A DNA stretch of 64,000 nucleotides from Streptomyces sp. HUAS ZL42. GTDB taxonomy: Bacteria; Actinomycetota; Actinomycetes; Streptomycetales; Streptomycetaceae. Position numbers and translations under genes: made by a program. Where the stretch lies: the NCBI RefSeq assembly GCF_040782645.1, contig NZ_CP160403.1, positions 9,802,887 to 9,866,886 of the forward strand, in the 5' to 3' direction. Shown here piece by piece: positions 44,181 to 53,577 of this stretch (position 1 is the first letter of the stretch; each line of letters starts with the position of its first letter). A model generated the notes under the pieces. The model made no database searches and had not been told where the DNA came from. It worked only from the letters and a program-made list of their open reading frames with translations.

Positions 44181-44652
44181 GTGGCCCAGGATGCGGAACC
44201 CAACCTTCGTGAGCTGATCGCGGCCCGCAGGGCCGAACTCGAGGGGCAGGCAGAGAAGTTGAGCCAGCAGCTTCAGGAGGTGCGCGACGAGCTGGAGGAG
44301 CTCGCCGTCGCCGAGCGGGTCGCACGCCGGCTGGCCGAGCAGTTGCATGCCGAAGCGGAGCGGGAAGCGACGCCGGCCCAGGGCGCCGGGCAGGTTGCGG
44401 GCCGTGCGGTGCTGCTGGTGCCGCAGCGCGAGCGCGGCATGGACGAGGTGATGCTCCCTGCGGACTACCAGCGGATCATGGGTATGGTGCGGCGTGCGGA
44501 CGGGTCGGTCATGGTCAAGCAGGTCTGCGCCGAGCTGGGAATTGTCCTGCGAGCCTGCCCGCTCGGAGGCGCTGCGCGCGAAGCTGAACCGGCTGGCCGA
44601 GGGGGGCTGGCTGCGCAAGCTGGCCGACGGGAAGTTCACCGCCACGCTGTGA
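44181..44652 (+). pseudogene. IS-linked coiled-coil / winged-helix protein, frameshifted
   Basis: From GTG 44181 (GGGAGG upstream; GTG 44172 also possible) a coiled coil (LRELIAARRAELEGQAEKLS; QQLQEVRDELEELAVAERVA) is followed by a winged-helix-like segment (LPADYQRIMGMVRRADGSVM; VKQVCAELGIV). Near 44555 the frame changes and the family-type end SEALRAKLNRLAEGGWLRKL, then ADGKFTATL and a TGA, is in another frame. The layout mirrors 33974-34372, although the order relative to the transposase is reversed. Confidence 0.6.
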
Positions 44653-44722
44653 GGGTGCTCCCGCCATCTCGGACTCCGGTCCGGGCCGTAACGTGCGCGC
44701 CCCCGGCGGCAGTTGATGTCGT

Positions 44723-45555
44723 ATGCGAAACAAGACCAGCCCCGCCGGGGGCACTGAGACGGTTGTCTACCAGTCCAGTCTGCAGCTGTCCACGGCCACG
44801 TTGACCTTCCTCGGCGACCTGCTACGCAGCCATCTGAAGAAGATCGGTTCGCGGTGGCGCAAGCTCCCGGCCGGGCAGATCGCCACGATTGTCCTCGCCG
44901 TTCTCCGCCATGACCAGCGGCTTGCCGACATGGCGGGCGGCAACCGCATCTCCGCGACCATGGTGCGCCGCTGGGTGCTGGAGGTGATCGAACTGCTCGC
45001 CGCGCGGGCCCCACGCCTGGACCGCGCGCGGAAGAAAATCTCCCGAAAGGGCGGCACGTGGTCCTGATCGACGGCACCCTGATCCGCACCCGGCGCCGCA
45101 CCGGAGCGGACAACCGCCGCAACTACTCGGGCAAGCACAAGGCCCACGGCCTGCTCTTCCTCGCGCTCACCGACGACAAGGGCCGGCTGCTGTGGCTGTC
45201 CGCGGCCCGCCCGGGACGCTTTTCGGAGATCACCACGGCCCGCTACAACAAGCTCGTCGAGCGCCTGCGGGCCCACGAGCTGGGCGCCATCGGCGACCTC
45301 GGCTTCACCGGCCTGGACGACGATGTGGACAACGCCGTGGTCATCACCGGCTACCAGGCCGCCCGCACCAAACCGTTCACGTCGGCGAAGAAGCAGGTCA
45401 ACAAGCTGATCGCGTCTGTTCGCGCGGTCTGCGAGCACGCGTTCGCGCACCTAAAGAACTGGCGCATCATCACCAAGCTTCGGGTGTCGGCTCGTTACGC
45501 GACCACGCTGCTGCGGGCGCTGCTCGTCCTGACCGACACCGAAGTCGCCCGCTGA
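44723..45555 (+). CDS. IS5-family transposase, two frames
   Basis: Frame one, from ATG 44723, has an N-terminal HTH domain (QIATIVLAVLRHDQRLADMA; GNRISATMVRRWVLEVIELL) and ends at a TGA at 45065-45067. Frame two, one base back, from GTG 45058, carries the DDE part (VLIDGTLIRTRRRTGADNRR; AIGDLGFTGLDDDVDN; VCEHAFAHLKNWRII). The overlap at GGCGGCACGTGGTCCTGA suggests -1 frameshifting or a one-base loss. It could encode a functional transposase if the shift is programmed. Confidence 0.75.
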
Positions 45556-45624
45556 CAGCCGATCTTGGGAACAGGCAACCGCCCCCGACCAGCCCGAGTG
45601 CGAGATCAGCGACTCACACCAACC

Positions 45625-46661
45625 CCAATGACCTGCGAGTTCGAAGTTGGAGGAGGCTCATTGCGCAAGCCAGTGCGCACACTGCTCTGCGCACTGTGCA
45701 CTGCGCACCCGCCACCGAGACAGGACGAACCCATGCGCGTCCTGAGCATCGCCTCGGCACCACCGTTACGGAACTCGACCTGCCCGAGGCCGATGCGCAT
45801 TCCGCGAGCCAAGACCACATCCGAACGAACGAGGCGAATGATCAAGGCGTTTACTGCCGGCAGGCCTTCCCGCACATCCATGGAGACGGACGCGCGAACG
45901 GGTTCGCACAGAACATCACCGCGTGGGCCCTGGCGAGGCATCGCCCTGTCACCGATCCAAGTGCTGGTCATCGTCACCGGACGTGCTCAGGACCGCAGGG
46001 GTGGCCGTCCTGGATGACGGCTTGGCCCAGCCTGTGCACGCGGTTGCGTAGACCATACGGGGAAAACACCGGAGGGGGCACACAAGGCCGACCGCGTAGA
46101 ACGAGGAGCCGTGAGCGATATGCTCGCCTACGCCGCACGGGTGGGCTCAGCGGTTTCTGAGGTACCGGATGAGCAGGTCAGCCGCCGCCAGCTTCCGTGG
46201 CGCTGTCGGCCAGCTCATTCGGTGAGCCGGGCGATGCCCTTCGACAGGGTGGCGCGGACCGACTCGTGCACCTGGGCATGGCACGGAGCAAGTGGTCGAA
46301 CTCCGCCAGAACCTCGCCGCCTGAGCCCTGGCGACTGCTGGGCGCGGTATGCCTCCGGATCCCCTGCACGGAATCATCGCCTCTACCGGCCGCACGCAGA
46401 AAGGGGTAGGCATGGACGACGACCTGACGCAGCACGCCCGGAACTTGCCTCAGACCGACGGGACCCACTGACCGAGTGGCACACTCGGCGGCCTGTCTCC
46501 GATGAGGCCGCCGTCGTTACATTCCTGGCCTACGCCGCCCACGACCTGGCGTCAGGCGCACTCTGAGCGTCGAAAGGCCCGCTGCCCTAGACATCCATCA
46601 CGCGACCTACCGAGTCGAAGAATGGTGCCGAGGGCTCCCCGCGGGTCGTGCCAGGCAGAGG
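45625..46661. other. Gene-poor stretch
   Basis: About 1 kb with no gene I can support. Short readings such as MDDDLTQHARNLPQTDGTH (from ATG 46412) and RPVSDEAAVVTFLAYAAHDL (about 46490-46565) look faintly coding and may be remnants of a small gene, but no whole reading frame links them. Confidence 0.35.
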
Positions 46662-46904
46662 TCACCTCCTGGGGGAGCGCCGGTGGAAGACCTTGCCAAG
46701 GGCCAACCGCCTCGCCGTACGGGCCAGGCCGTAATGCAAGCGCTGCAGGGCCCAGGGGGTGACGGCGACGACGAGCGTTGCCGCCAGGGCGCCCAGGAAC
46801 TCAGGCATCGCGGCCAGGAGAAGGTGAACCAACATCTCTCGAAGGCCGACCGGTGCCGGCAAAACGAGGGGTGGGGTCTTCGGGTCGCAGAGCATGGTGC
46901 CCAT
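46662..46904 (-). CDS. Small single-pass membrane protein
   Basis: 80 residues from ATG 46904, chosen because AAGGAG lies 9 bp upstream on the minus strand; the frame is open further. The N-terminal part is hydrophobic and Pro-rich (DPKTPPLVLPAPVGL), the middle a long membrane helix (MPEFLGALAATLVVAVTPWA), and the end basic (RTARRLALGKVFHRRSPRR). It is unrecognised. It diverges from the HEAT-repeat gene. Confidence 0.55.
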   Translation of the reverse strand: MGTMLCDPKTPPLVLPAPVGLREMLVHLLLAAMPEFLGALAATLVVAVTPWALQRLHYGLARTARRLALGKVFHRRSPRR

Positions 46905-47142
46905 GAGCAGGAACTCCTTCACTTCATTCCCGACTTCCGTCCGAAGCCGGGCGATGTAAGGCGACAATGGGCGGTCAGGACTGGGTCCCCAAGCGCTCAT
47001 GGGACGGGCGGGGACGAACAGGGACACTCAGCGCGACGCCGCAGGTCAAGCCCTACGAGATGGCGGCGGTCCGGGTCTGTCCCAGGGACTGGGTGGGACA
47101 TTCGGGGACCAGGAGCCCCGGCGCCGAGGACGGGAGTCGGGG

Positions 47143-49140
47143 ATGCGGGACACGGCCAACCAGGAAGGTTCTGGCAGCACTCCGCAGCAGGACTACGCGA
47201 AATTTCTGCAACGCCAGGCCCGTGAGGCCGGTCTGGACGCCCGCGAGATTTCTGAACGCTTCGCCCGCGCAGCAAAAGAGCAGGAAGGGCAAGGGGCGAC
47301 GGCTGGCAAGGGCAGGGGGGCGGAGCACCCGATCAACGACATGGCCCACTCCAAGTCGCATATTGATCGCGTACTGAGGGGAAAAGCTCTGCCCAGCCCG
47401 CCCTGGCCGTTCACTCTGGTATTCCTCGGCATCACCAGCCGAGCCGCCCGCCTCACGAGGGAGGATCACGTCGAGCGCTGCAAGTACGCCCGCACATTGG
47501 TCGACGCCATGATGGAGGACAACTCAGTACCGCAACTCGCACGCCGTACGTCACAACGGGACGCCGCAGGCCCAGGAGACAGGTCACACGACGAGACGAT
47601 CGCCGCCCTGCGTCTCGAAGTTGAGCTTGAAAGTGCACGCCACACCGAAACCCGCCTGCGCTACGCACTGAGAGATGCCCAGTTCCTCATGGCGACCTTG
47701 TGGCGCATCATCAGCGCCTTACGGGACCTCATCGCCGGCCATCACGCCCTTGAGGCCCGCGTCTCCCACACCAGCGGCGATCCGACCGAACTCGCCCGAT
47801 TGCGTGATGAAACCCAGCAAGCCCTCGCCCACAAGCGCACTGCCCAGGAAGAAGCCGACCGTGTTGCGGCTCGACTCCGTACACTCGACGCGTTGTGGGA
47901 CCAGGCTCGTACGGAGGTGCACCGCCTTTCTATGCACCCAGACGCCGCGGACCTCTCACTCCCCGCTGATGACACGCAGGTGTCGCTGCAGCTGGTCCTG
48001 CCGCAGGATCTTCTCGCCCAACCTGCCCTTGACGACATCGCCGCGGCCCTGATCAAGGCCAAAGATGTCAACGCTCATGAAGAGCGCGCAACCCGGGAAC
48101 TGAAGCACGCCGTCACGCCCACCGGTTCCATCGACCCCGCAGACGAGTTCGATGTGCTGGTGGCTGCTACAAGGCTCAGAGACGATGCGCATCGTCGCCT
48201 TGCCCTCCAAAGTCTTCTTCGCGACTGGGCCTTCCTCGACGGCACCCGAACTGCCCTTCTTCACCTCATCCGTGACTCCAACCCTGCCATCCGACTGGAA
48301 GCCTTGAGCGGACTAGTGGAAGGCTGGGGAGGCGACACTGACGCTCGCGACGCTGTAGTTCGAATTTTCTACGGCGAAGGCGACGCGGGCGTGCGTGCGG
48401 CCGCCGCGCGGGGGTTGGCGGAACGGTGGCCGAATGACCGGCACGTCCGCGAGACTCTCCTCCGCATCCTCGCCCGCGACAGCGATCAGCGTGTCAGGGA
48501 CGCCGCCACGTCTGGCCTTGCTCGCGCGTGGCCGGGCGATGCTGAGGTCCGCGATGTCTTGGTCCGCCTCATCAATGAGGATGAAGACGTAGACGTCCGC
48601 TTGAGCGCCGCACGTGGATTGGCAGGCGGATGGTCGGCAGACGCTGACGTCCGCGCCCTCCTGCTTCGCCTAACCCGAGACGGCTCCAAGCGAGTCAGGA
48701 TGTCTGCTGTATGCGAGTTGGCGACGGAGTGGTCTGGTGATGTCGATGTCGCCGATGCTCTAGTCCGTCTCACCTTCGACGAGGATGATGACGTCCGGGA
48801 ATCTGCTGAGAACGGACTGTACGAGATGTGGCCCTGGGCGGCTGGCGTCCGCGAGGCCTTCTTTCGTCTTGCTCGCAACGATGATCACCGGACTCGTCTG
48901 GCTGTCGCAGAGAGGCTACCTAACGTAGGACTTCATGACCCTGATGTCCGCGATGTCATGATTCGTTTGACGCACGACGAAGACGAGGCTGTGAGGCTCA
49001 CGGCCGGACAGAAGTGCGTGAATTGCTGGACGGGTCACCCCCAAGTTCGTGAGGTTGTCGTTCGCCTCACCAACGACGCTGATCAGCACGTCAGAGCGGC
49101 TGCGCAAGAGTGGCTGAAGGTTGTTCCTCGGGCGTCATAG
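47143..49140 (+). CDS. HTH / coiled-coil / HEAT-repeat protein
   Basis: 665 residues from ATG 47143; the frame is open upstream to 46999 but with low-complexity Gly/Arg residues. The first 130 residues carry an XRE-like HTH region (DYAKFLQRQAREAGLDAREI; SKSHIDRVLRGKALPSPPWP) as in actinomycete regulators. Then a coiled coil (ESARHTETRLRYALRDAQF; DETQQALAHKRTAQEEADRV) and, from about 370, nine to ten HEAT-like repeats of about 30 residues with a strict pattern (DADVRALLLRLTRDGSKRVR; DVDVADALVRLTFDEDDDVR; DPDVRDVMIRLTHDEDEAVR). The design equals the partial gene at the left edge but with HEAT repeats in place of the membrane sensor. I infer a scaffold or sensor that binds DNA or a partner; function unknown. 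Confidence 0.85.
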   Translation: MRDTANQEGSGSTPQQDYAKFLQRQAREAGLDAREISERFARAAKEQEGQGATAGKGRGAEHPINDMAHSKSHIDRVLRGKALPSPPWPFTLVFLGITSRAARLTREDHVERCKYARTLVDAMMEDNSVPQLARRTSQRDAAGPGDRSHDETIAALRLEVELESARHTETRLRYALRDAQFLMATLWRIISALRDLIAGHHALEARVSHTSGDPTELARLRDETQQALAHKRTAQEEADRVAARLRTLDALWDQARTEVHRLSMHPDAADLSLPADDTQVSLQLVLPQDLLAQPALDDIAAALIKAKDVNAHEERATRELKHAVTPTGSIDPADEFDVLVAATRLRDDAHRRLALQSLLRDWAFLDGTRTALLHLIRDSNPAIRLEALSGLVEGWGGDTDARDAVVRIFYGEGDAGVRAAAARGLAERWPNDRHVRETLLRILARDSDQRVRDAATSGLARAWPGDAEVRDVLVRLINEDEDVDVRLSAARGLAGGWSADADVRALLLRLTRDGSKRVRMSAVCELATEWSGDVDVADALVRLTFDEDDDVRESAENGLYEMWPWAAGVREAFFRLARNDDHRTRLAVAERLPNVGLHDPDVRDVMIRLTHDEDEAVRLTAGQKCVNCWTGHPQVREVVVRLTNDADQHVRAAAQEWLKVVPRAS

Positions 49141-49150
49141 CGCCTTGGAC

Positions 49151-49770
49151 TGTAGGATCCACGACTTCGTATGCACTGGTTCCTGCGGAAACGCCGGAAT
49201 CTGGGCTGGATACGCACCGGTTGGGTGGCTTGGCCGTGCGCATTCTTCTCCAAGTGGTGTGTGCTGTGGTCGCGGTGCGTTGTCGCCGGGGCGGCGCGGT
49301 TGCAGTGGCCCGGCCCACCGGCGAATTGGGTGTTTCTGGGTCGACGTGGCCGAAGACCGCGCCGTCGGAGGTCTTTGGTCCCACGGGGTCGGGTCACTGC
49401 GGGTTGAGGTGGCTTCAGCAGTGGGCGGCTGGGGCTGAACGGCGAACCCCGTGGCATGATCGGTGCGTTTGCGGGCCCGGTCGAGGAGCTGGCCGGCGTA
49501 TCCGCCGTCGTCCCGCACCAGGGTGATCCTGCGGTGCGGTGGGCGGAGCCGGGTGAGCAGCGGTATCCCGGCGTCGCGCTCCCGCACGCTCGCGGCGGTG
49601 ACCAGCACCACCAGTGGCCGGCCCGGGCAGCCCACGGCCACGTGCCCTGTGCGGCCCGCCACATCCTTCCCGCCGTCCCGACCTTGTCCGTCGGTGCCGA
49701 TGGTGTCGGCCGCCCGTAGGGCCTGCGAGTCGACGATCACCGCCGTCGGCGTGCGGCTCCAGACGTACAC
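49151..49770 (-). pseudogene. IS5-type transposase fragment
   Basis: Minus-strand reading from 49770: RTPTAVIVDSQALRAADTIG, DGGKDVAGRTGHVAVGCPGR, VVLVTAASVRERDAGIPLL and LVRDDGGYAGQLLDRARKRT, the catalytic core of an IS5-family transposase with two DDE aspartates; the N-terminus and the end are missing. Its outer end TGTAGGATCCACGACTTCG (49151) is the same terminal sequence as in the MITE-like element at 53578. Confidence 0.7.
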
Positions 49771-49940
49771 TGCTGGACAAATGGCCTCTTAATTGTTTTA
49801 ACCTTGCAATTCGGGCAGACGTGTGGCCGGAACCGTCGGATCCGGCGTCCGATGTGTCCGGGAGGTCCGCAGCGAGTGGCCGTCGGCAGCCTTGTCAGGG
49901 CGCGGGCGGATCACATAGGCGCCAGGAGGAAGACTTCTCG

Positions 49941-52900
49941 ATGACCCGGCCCGATGACCCGCGCACCGCGGCGGCCCGGGTGTTCGCCGAGGGCGGCGCG
50001 TTCGGTGAGCTTCTGGCCGGGATCGACTGGGCGGCGACGCCGCTCGGGCCCCCCGTCTCCTGGCCGGGGCCCCTGGTGGACACTCTGCGCCTCATGCTCA
50101 CCTCTGAGCATGAGATGGCTCTGTACTGGGGGGCTGAATTCGCCACGCTGTACAACCTGGGCTCCACACCCATTGTCGGCGCCAAACACCCCTGGGCGCT
50201 CGGCAGGCCCTATAAGGAAGTGTTCCCCGAGGTCTGGGCCCACCCCGTGAGCTCCCACTTCCACTATGTGACCCGCACCCGCAAGCCCCTGCTGGTCCCG
50301 GATGAGATGCTCATCATGGAGCGCCACGGCTTTTTGGAGCAGTGCTACTTCGACTCCGCCTTCCAGCCCGTGCTGCTGGACGACGGCACCGCTGGCGGCG
50401 TGCTGCAGATCCTCACCGAGACCACCGGTCGGGTACTGGGCGAGCGCCGACTGCGCCTACTGAGCGAGACCGGCACGCGCACGGCCGGGCTGCCCACCCC
50501 GGGCGAGGTCGCTCGCGTGGTCGCCGAGGTGGCGGGCTCCTACCCCGAGGAGATCCCGTTCCTGGGCCTGTACCTTGCCTCCGAGCCGGGAATGCAGCGC
50601 CCGGCGGCCTCCGCCGGGCTGTGGTCGGCGCCCGAGACCGTCTCGCTGAGTGCGGCCGACGGGTCGCAGGTGGCGGCCCAGCTGGCGCAGGTGGTCGCCG
50701 ACGGTGCCCCGGCCACGCTGCCGGCCGCCGCGTTCACCGGCGGCAGCACGGCCGGGCAGCACGCCGCGGCCACCCGGCTCCCGGTCGAGCAGGCGCTGGC
50801 CCTGCCACTGCACTGCGCGGGCGAGGTGGAGGGCGTCCTGGTGGTGGGCGTCAACCCCTGTTTCCCACCGGCCGGGGCCTACCACGACTTCCTGGAGGTG
50901 CTCGCCTCCGCCGTGGCCGGGGCGCTGTCGGCCGCGCTCGCACACGAAGAGCAGCGCCGGCGGGCGGAGGCGCTGTCCGAGCTGGACCGGGCCAAGACCA
51001 CCTTCTTCGCCAACGTCAGCCACGAGTTCCGCACCCCGCTCACCCTGCTCCTGGGCCCGCTCCAGCAGGCCCTGGCCGACGAGGACCGGCCCGAGCGGCG
51101 CGAGCAGCTGGAGTTGGCCGAGCGCGGCGCCCTGCGCCTGCTGAAGCAGGTCAACACCCTCCTGGACGTCGCCAGGGCCGAGGCCGGGCAGACGCGCCCG
51201 GCCCTCGAGCCGCTCGACCTCGCCGGTGCCACGGCCGAGCTGGCCGGGGTGTTCCGCTCCGCCTTCGAGGCGGCCGGGCTGACGCTGGAGGTGGACTGCC
51301 CGCCGCTGCCCAAGCCGGTGCCCCTGGACCGGGAGATGTGGGAGAAGATCATCCTCAACCTGCTCAGCAACGCCCTGAAGTTCACCTTCACCGGCGGCGC
51401 CCGGGTGCAGGTGGCCGCGGCCGGCGACCGGGCCCGGCTGACCGTGACCGACACCGGCACCGGCATCCCCGCGGACGAGCTGCCGCGCCTGTTCGAGCGC
51501 TTCCACCGGATCCGCGGCGCCCGCTCCCGCTCCCACGAGGGCAGCGGCCTCGGCCTGGTGCTGGTGAAGGACCTGGTGGAAGCGCACGGCGGCACGGTCG
51601 GCGTGGACAGCCGGCTCGGCCAGGGCACCACCGTCACCGTGGACCTCCCCTTCGCCGCCGCCCACCGGCCCCGCCCGGCCCCGACCGCGGCCGGCGCCGG
51701 ATCCCCCAGCCAGATCCCCAGGGAAGGCGGAGGCGGCCGGCCCGGCCGCGCCGCGGCCTATGTGGACGAGGCGCTGGGCTGGCTGGCGGCCGACCCCGTC
51801 CCCGCCGCGGCCACCTCCGCGGCACGCACCCCGCCCGCCCCCGCGCCCCACGCCCCCGGCCCCCACGAAACCGACCGCCCCCACCGGGCCCGCCTGCTGG
51901 TCGTCGACGACAACGCCGACATGCGCGCCTACCTCACCCAGCTCCTGCAGCCCGACTACGACGTGCTGCTCGCCGTCGACGGCCGGGCCGCCCTGGAGAC
52001 GGCCCTGGCCCAGCCGGTGGAGCTGGTGCTCAGCGACGTGATGATGCCCCGCATGGACGGCTTCGAGCTGGTCCGGGCGCTGCGCGCCGACCCGCGCACC
52101 GCCCGCCTGCCCATCGTCTTGCTCACCGCCCGCGCCGGCGAGGAGGAATCCGTGCAGGGCCGGCACGCCGGCGCCGACGACTACCTGGCCAAACCCTTCT
52201 CCGCGCGCCAGCTGCTGGCGCGCGTCCGCACCGGGTTGGAACTGTCCCGGCTGCGCGAACAGGTCCTGACCGAGACCCGCAACCAGCTGGCCGTGCTGGC
52301 CTCCCTGGCCGACGCGGGCCTGCGGCTGTCCGCCACCCTCGACCCGGACCAGATACTGCAGACTGCCGGCCAGATCCTGCTGCCCGACTTCGCCGACCAG
52401 ATCAGCATCCACCTCACCCCTGCGGCACCCGCCCCGGCGCAGTCGCCCCCGGCATACATCGCCGGCACCCCCCTTCTTGCCCACGAGGCCCTGGCCACCG
52501 CCGCCACCCACGCGATCAACGGCACAGCCCCAGCCCCAGCCGGCCCACACCCGGCGCCCGCCGCCGTACTGGTTCTGCCGCTGCACGCCCACGACCAGAC
52601 GCTGGGGGCCCTGGTACTGGTCCGGCACACCGGCGGGTACTCCGCGGTCGAACACAAGTATCTGGAGAACCTCGCCCACCGCCTGGCCCTGGCCTACGAC
52701 AACGCCACCCGCTACCACAACGAGCGCCGCCTCGCCTTGACCCTGCAGCGCGCCCTGCTGCCCCACCGCCTGCCCCAGATGCCCGGCGTGCGCCTGGCCA
52801 CCCACTACCGGGCCAGCAACCGCGGCGCCGAGGTCGGCGGCGACTGGTACGACGCGCTCGCCCTGCCCGACGGCGCCGTGGGACTGGCCATCGGCGACGT

Positions 52901-53495
52901 CATGGGCCACGACGTGGAAGCCGCCACCGTGATGGGCCAACTCCGCTCCGCCCTGCACAGCCTCGCGCTGGAGGGCGCCGGCCCGGCCCAGGTGCTGACC
53001 AGGCTGGACGCCTACCTGCAGTCGCTCGCCACCGAACGCTTCGCCACCTGCCTCTACGCGGTCTACGACCCCCACCGCCACCGCCTGCGCTACGCCGCCA
53101 GCGGGCACCTGCCGCCCCTGCTGATAGCCGCCGACACCGCCTACCTGGAGCTGCCCCCGGCGCTGCCGCTGGGTCTGGGCAGCACCCCAATCGACCGCGA
53201 GGTGGCGTTCCCGCCCGGCACCAGCCTGCTGCTGTACACCGACGGCCTGATGGAGAACCGGGCGCTGTCCCTGGACGACCGCCTGGCGGCTCTGCGCCAG
53301 ACCTGCGGCGCGCTGCCCGCCACCGCCCGCACCGACCCCCAGCAGATCACCGAACGGGCCCTGGAACTACTGAACACCCCCGACCGAGTCGACGACGACG
53401 CCGCCCTGCTCGCCGCCACCGCCGAACCATCGTGTCGAACCGGCGACCCGCAGACTGACGGAAGTGCCATACAACCGACCGCTACTGCTTCGTAG
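49941..53495 (+). CDS. Kinase-receiver-SpoIIE phosphatase sensor protein
   Basis: 1,184 residues from ATG 49941, AGGAGGA 11 bp upstream. Order: PAS-like domain (about 20-170, FGELLAGIDWAATPLGPPVS, MALYWGAEFATLYNLGSTPI), GAF (about 190-330), HisKA with His361 (ANVSHEFRTPLTLLLGPLQQ), HATPase (ILNLLSNALKFTFTGG; DTGTGIPADELPRLFERFHR; GSGLGLVLVKDL), receiver with Asp699 (LSDVMMPRMDG; DDYLAKPFSA), a second GAF (about 770-910) and a C-terminal PP2C/SpoIIE phosphatase (EVGGDWYDALALPDGAVGLA; GDVMGHDVEAATVMGQLRSA; YTDGLMENR; DDDAALL). It joins a histidine-kinase phosphorelay to a serine phosphatase that, in known systems, dephosphorylates anti-anti-sigma factors. No signal sequence. It is flanked by IS-derived ends. 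Confidence 0.93.
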   Translation: MTRPDDPRTAAARVFAEGGAFGELLAGIDWAATPLGPPVSWPGPLVDTLRLMLTSEHEMALYWGAEFATLYNLGSTPIVGAKHPWALGRPYKEVFPEVWAHPVSSHFHYVTRTRKPLLVPDEMLIMERHGFLEQCYFDSAFQPVLLDDGTAGGVLQILTETTGRVLGERRLRLLSETGTRTAGLPTPGEVARVVAEVAGSYPEEIPFLGLYLASEPGMQRPAASAGLWSAPETVSLSAADGSQVAAQLAQVVADGAPATLPAAAFTGGSTAGQHAAATRLPVEQALALPLHCAGEVEGVLVVGVNPCFPPAGAYHDFLEVLASAVAGALSAALAHEEQRRRAEALSELDRAKTTFFANVSHEFRTPLTLLLGPLQQALADEDRPERREQLELAERGALRLLKQVNTLLDVARAEAGQTRPALEPLDLAGATAELAGVFRSAFEAAGLTLEVDCPPLPKPVPLDREMWEKIILNLLSNALKFTFTGGARVQVAAAGDRARLTVTDTGTGIPADELPRLFERFHRIRGARSRSHEGSGLGLVLVKDLVEAHGGTVGVDSRLGQGTTVTVDLPFAAAHRPRPAPTAAGAGSPSQIPREGGGGRPGRAAAYVDEALGWLAADPVPAAATSAARTPPAPAPHAPGPHETDRPHRARLLVVDDNADMRAYLTQLLQPDYDVLLAVDGRAALETALAQPVELVLSDVMMPRMDGFELVRALRADPRTARLPIVLLTARAGEEESVQGRHAGADDYLAKPFSARQLLARVRTGLELSRLREQVLTETRNQLAVLASLADAGLRLSATLDPDQILQTAGQILLPDFADQISIHLTPAAPAPAQSPPAYIAGTPLLAHEALATAATHAINGTAPAPAGPHPAPAAVLVLPLHAHDQTLGALVLVRHTGGYSAVEHKYLENLAHRLALAYDNATRYHNERRLALTLQRALLPHRLPQMPGVRLATHYRASNRGAEVGGDWYDALALPDGAVGLAIGDVMGHDVEAATVMGQLRSALHSLALEGAGPAQVLTRLDAYLQSLATERFATCLYAVYDPHRHRLRYAASGHLPPLLIAADTAYLELPPALPLGLGSTPIDREVAFPPGTSLLLYTDGLMENRALSLDDRLAALRQTCGALPATARTDPQQITERALELLNTPDRVDDDAALLAATAEPSCRTGDPQTDGSAIQPTATAS

Positions 53496-53577
53496 TCATT
53501 GCTAAGGAAGCAGCAGATTTGCTAATTCACTGCTAACGAACTGTCTTCATTGCACGAATCCGCGGAACCTACATTGG

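Larger units (their letters stand above)
44031..45624 (+). mobile_element. IS5-like element with coiled-coil partner gene
   Basis: The left end GCTGGTGTGAGTCGTTGATC (44031) is matched by GATCAGCGACTCACACCAAC at the right (45604-45623) as an inverted repeat with two differences. Inside are a coiled-coil/winged-helix gene and a two-frame transposase, both forward. If the outer left-end copy at 43172 were used the unit would be about 2.45 kb and include the 184-residue gene. Confidence 0.7.

Noticed and set aside
46111..46566. Open frame from GTG 46111 with GAGGAG upstream
   Set aside because: Only the first 20 residues look coding; the rest is Arg/Pro/Trp-rich and joins unrelated readings, so it is not reported as a gene.
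50457..53108. Long open frame on the minus strand opposite the kinase-phosphatase gene
   Set aside because: Gly/Val/Gln-rich mirror of a well-defined multidomain protein; no independent motifs.
50342..53458. Second forward frame through the kinase-phosphatase gene
   Set aside because: Arg/Pro/Gly-rich composition and no recognisable domain; shadow of the true frame.
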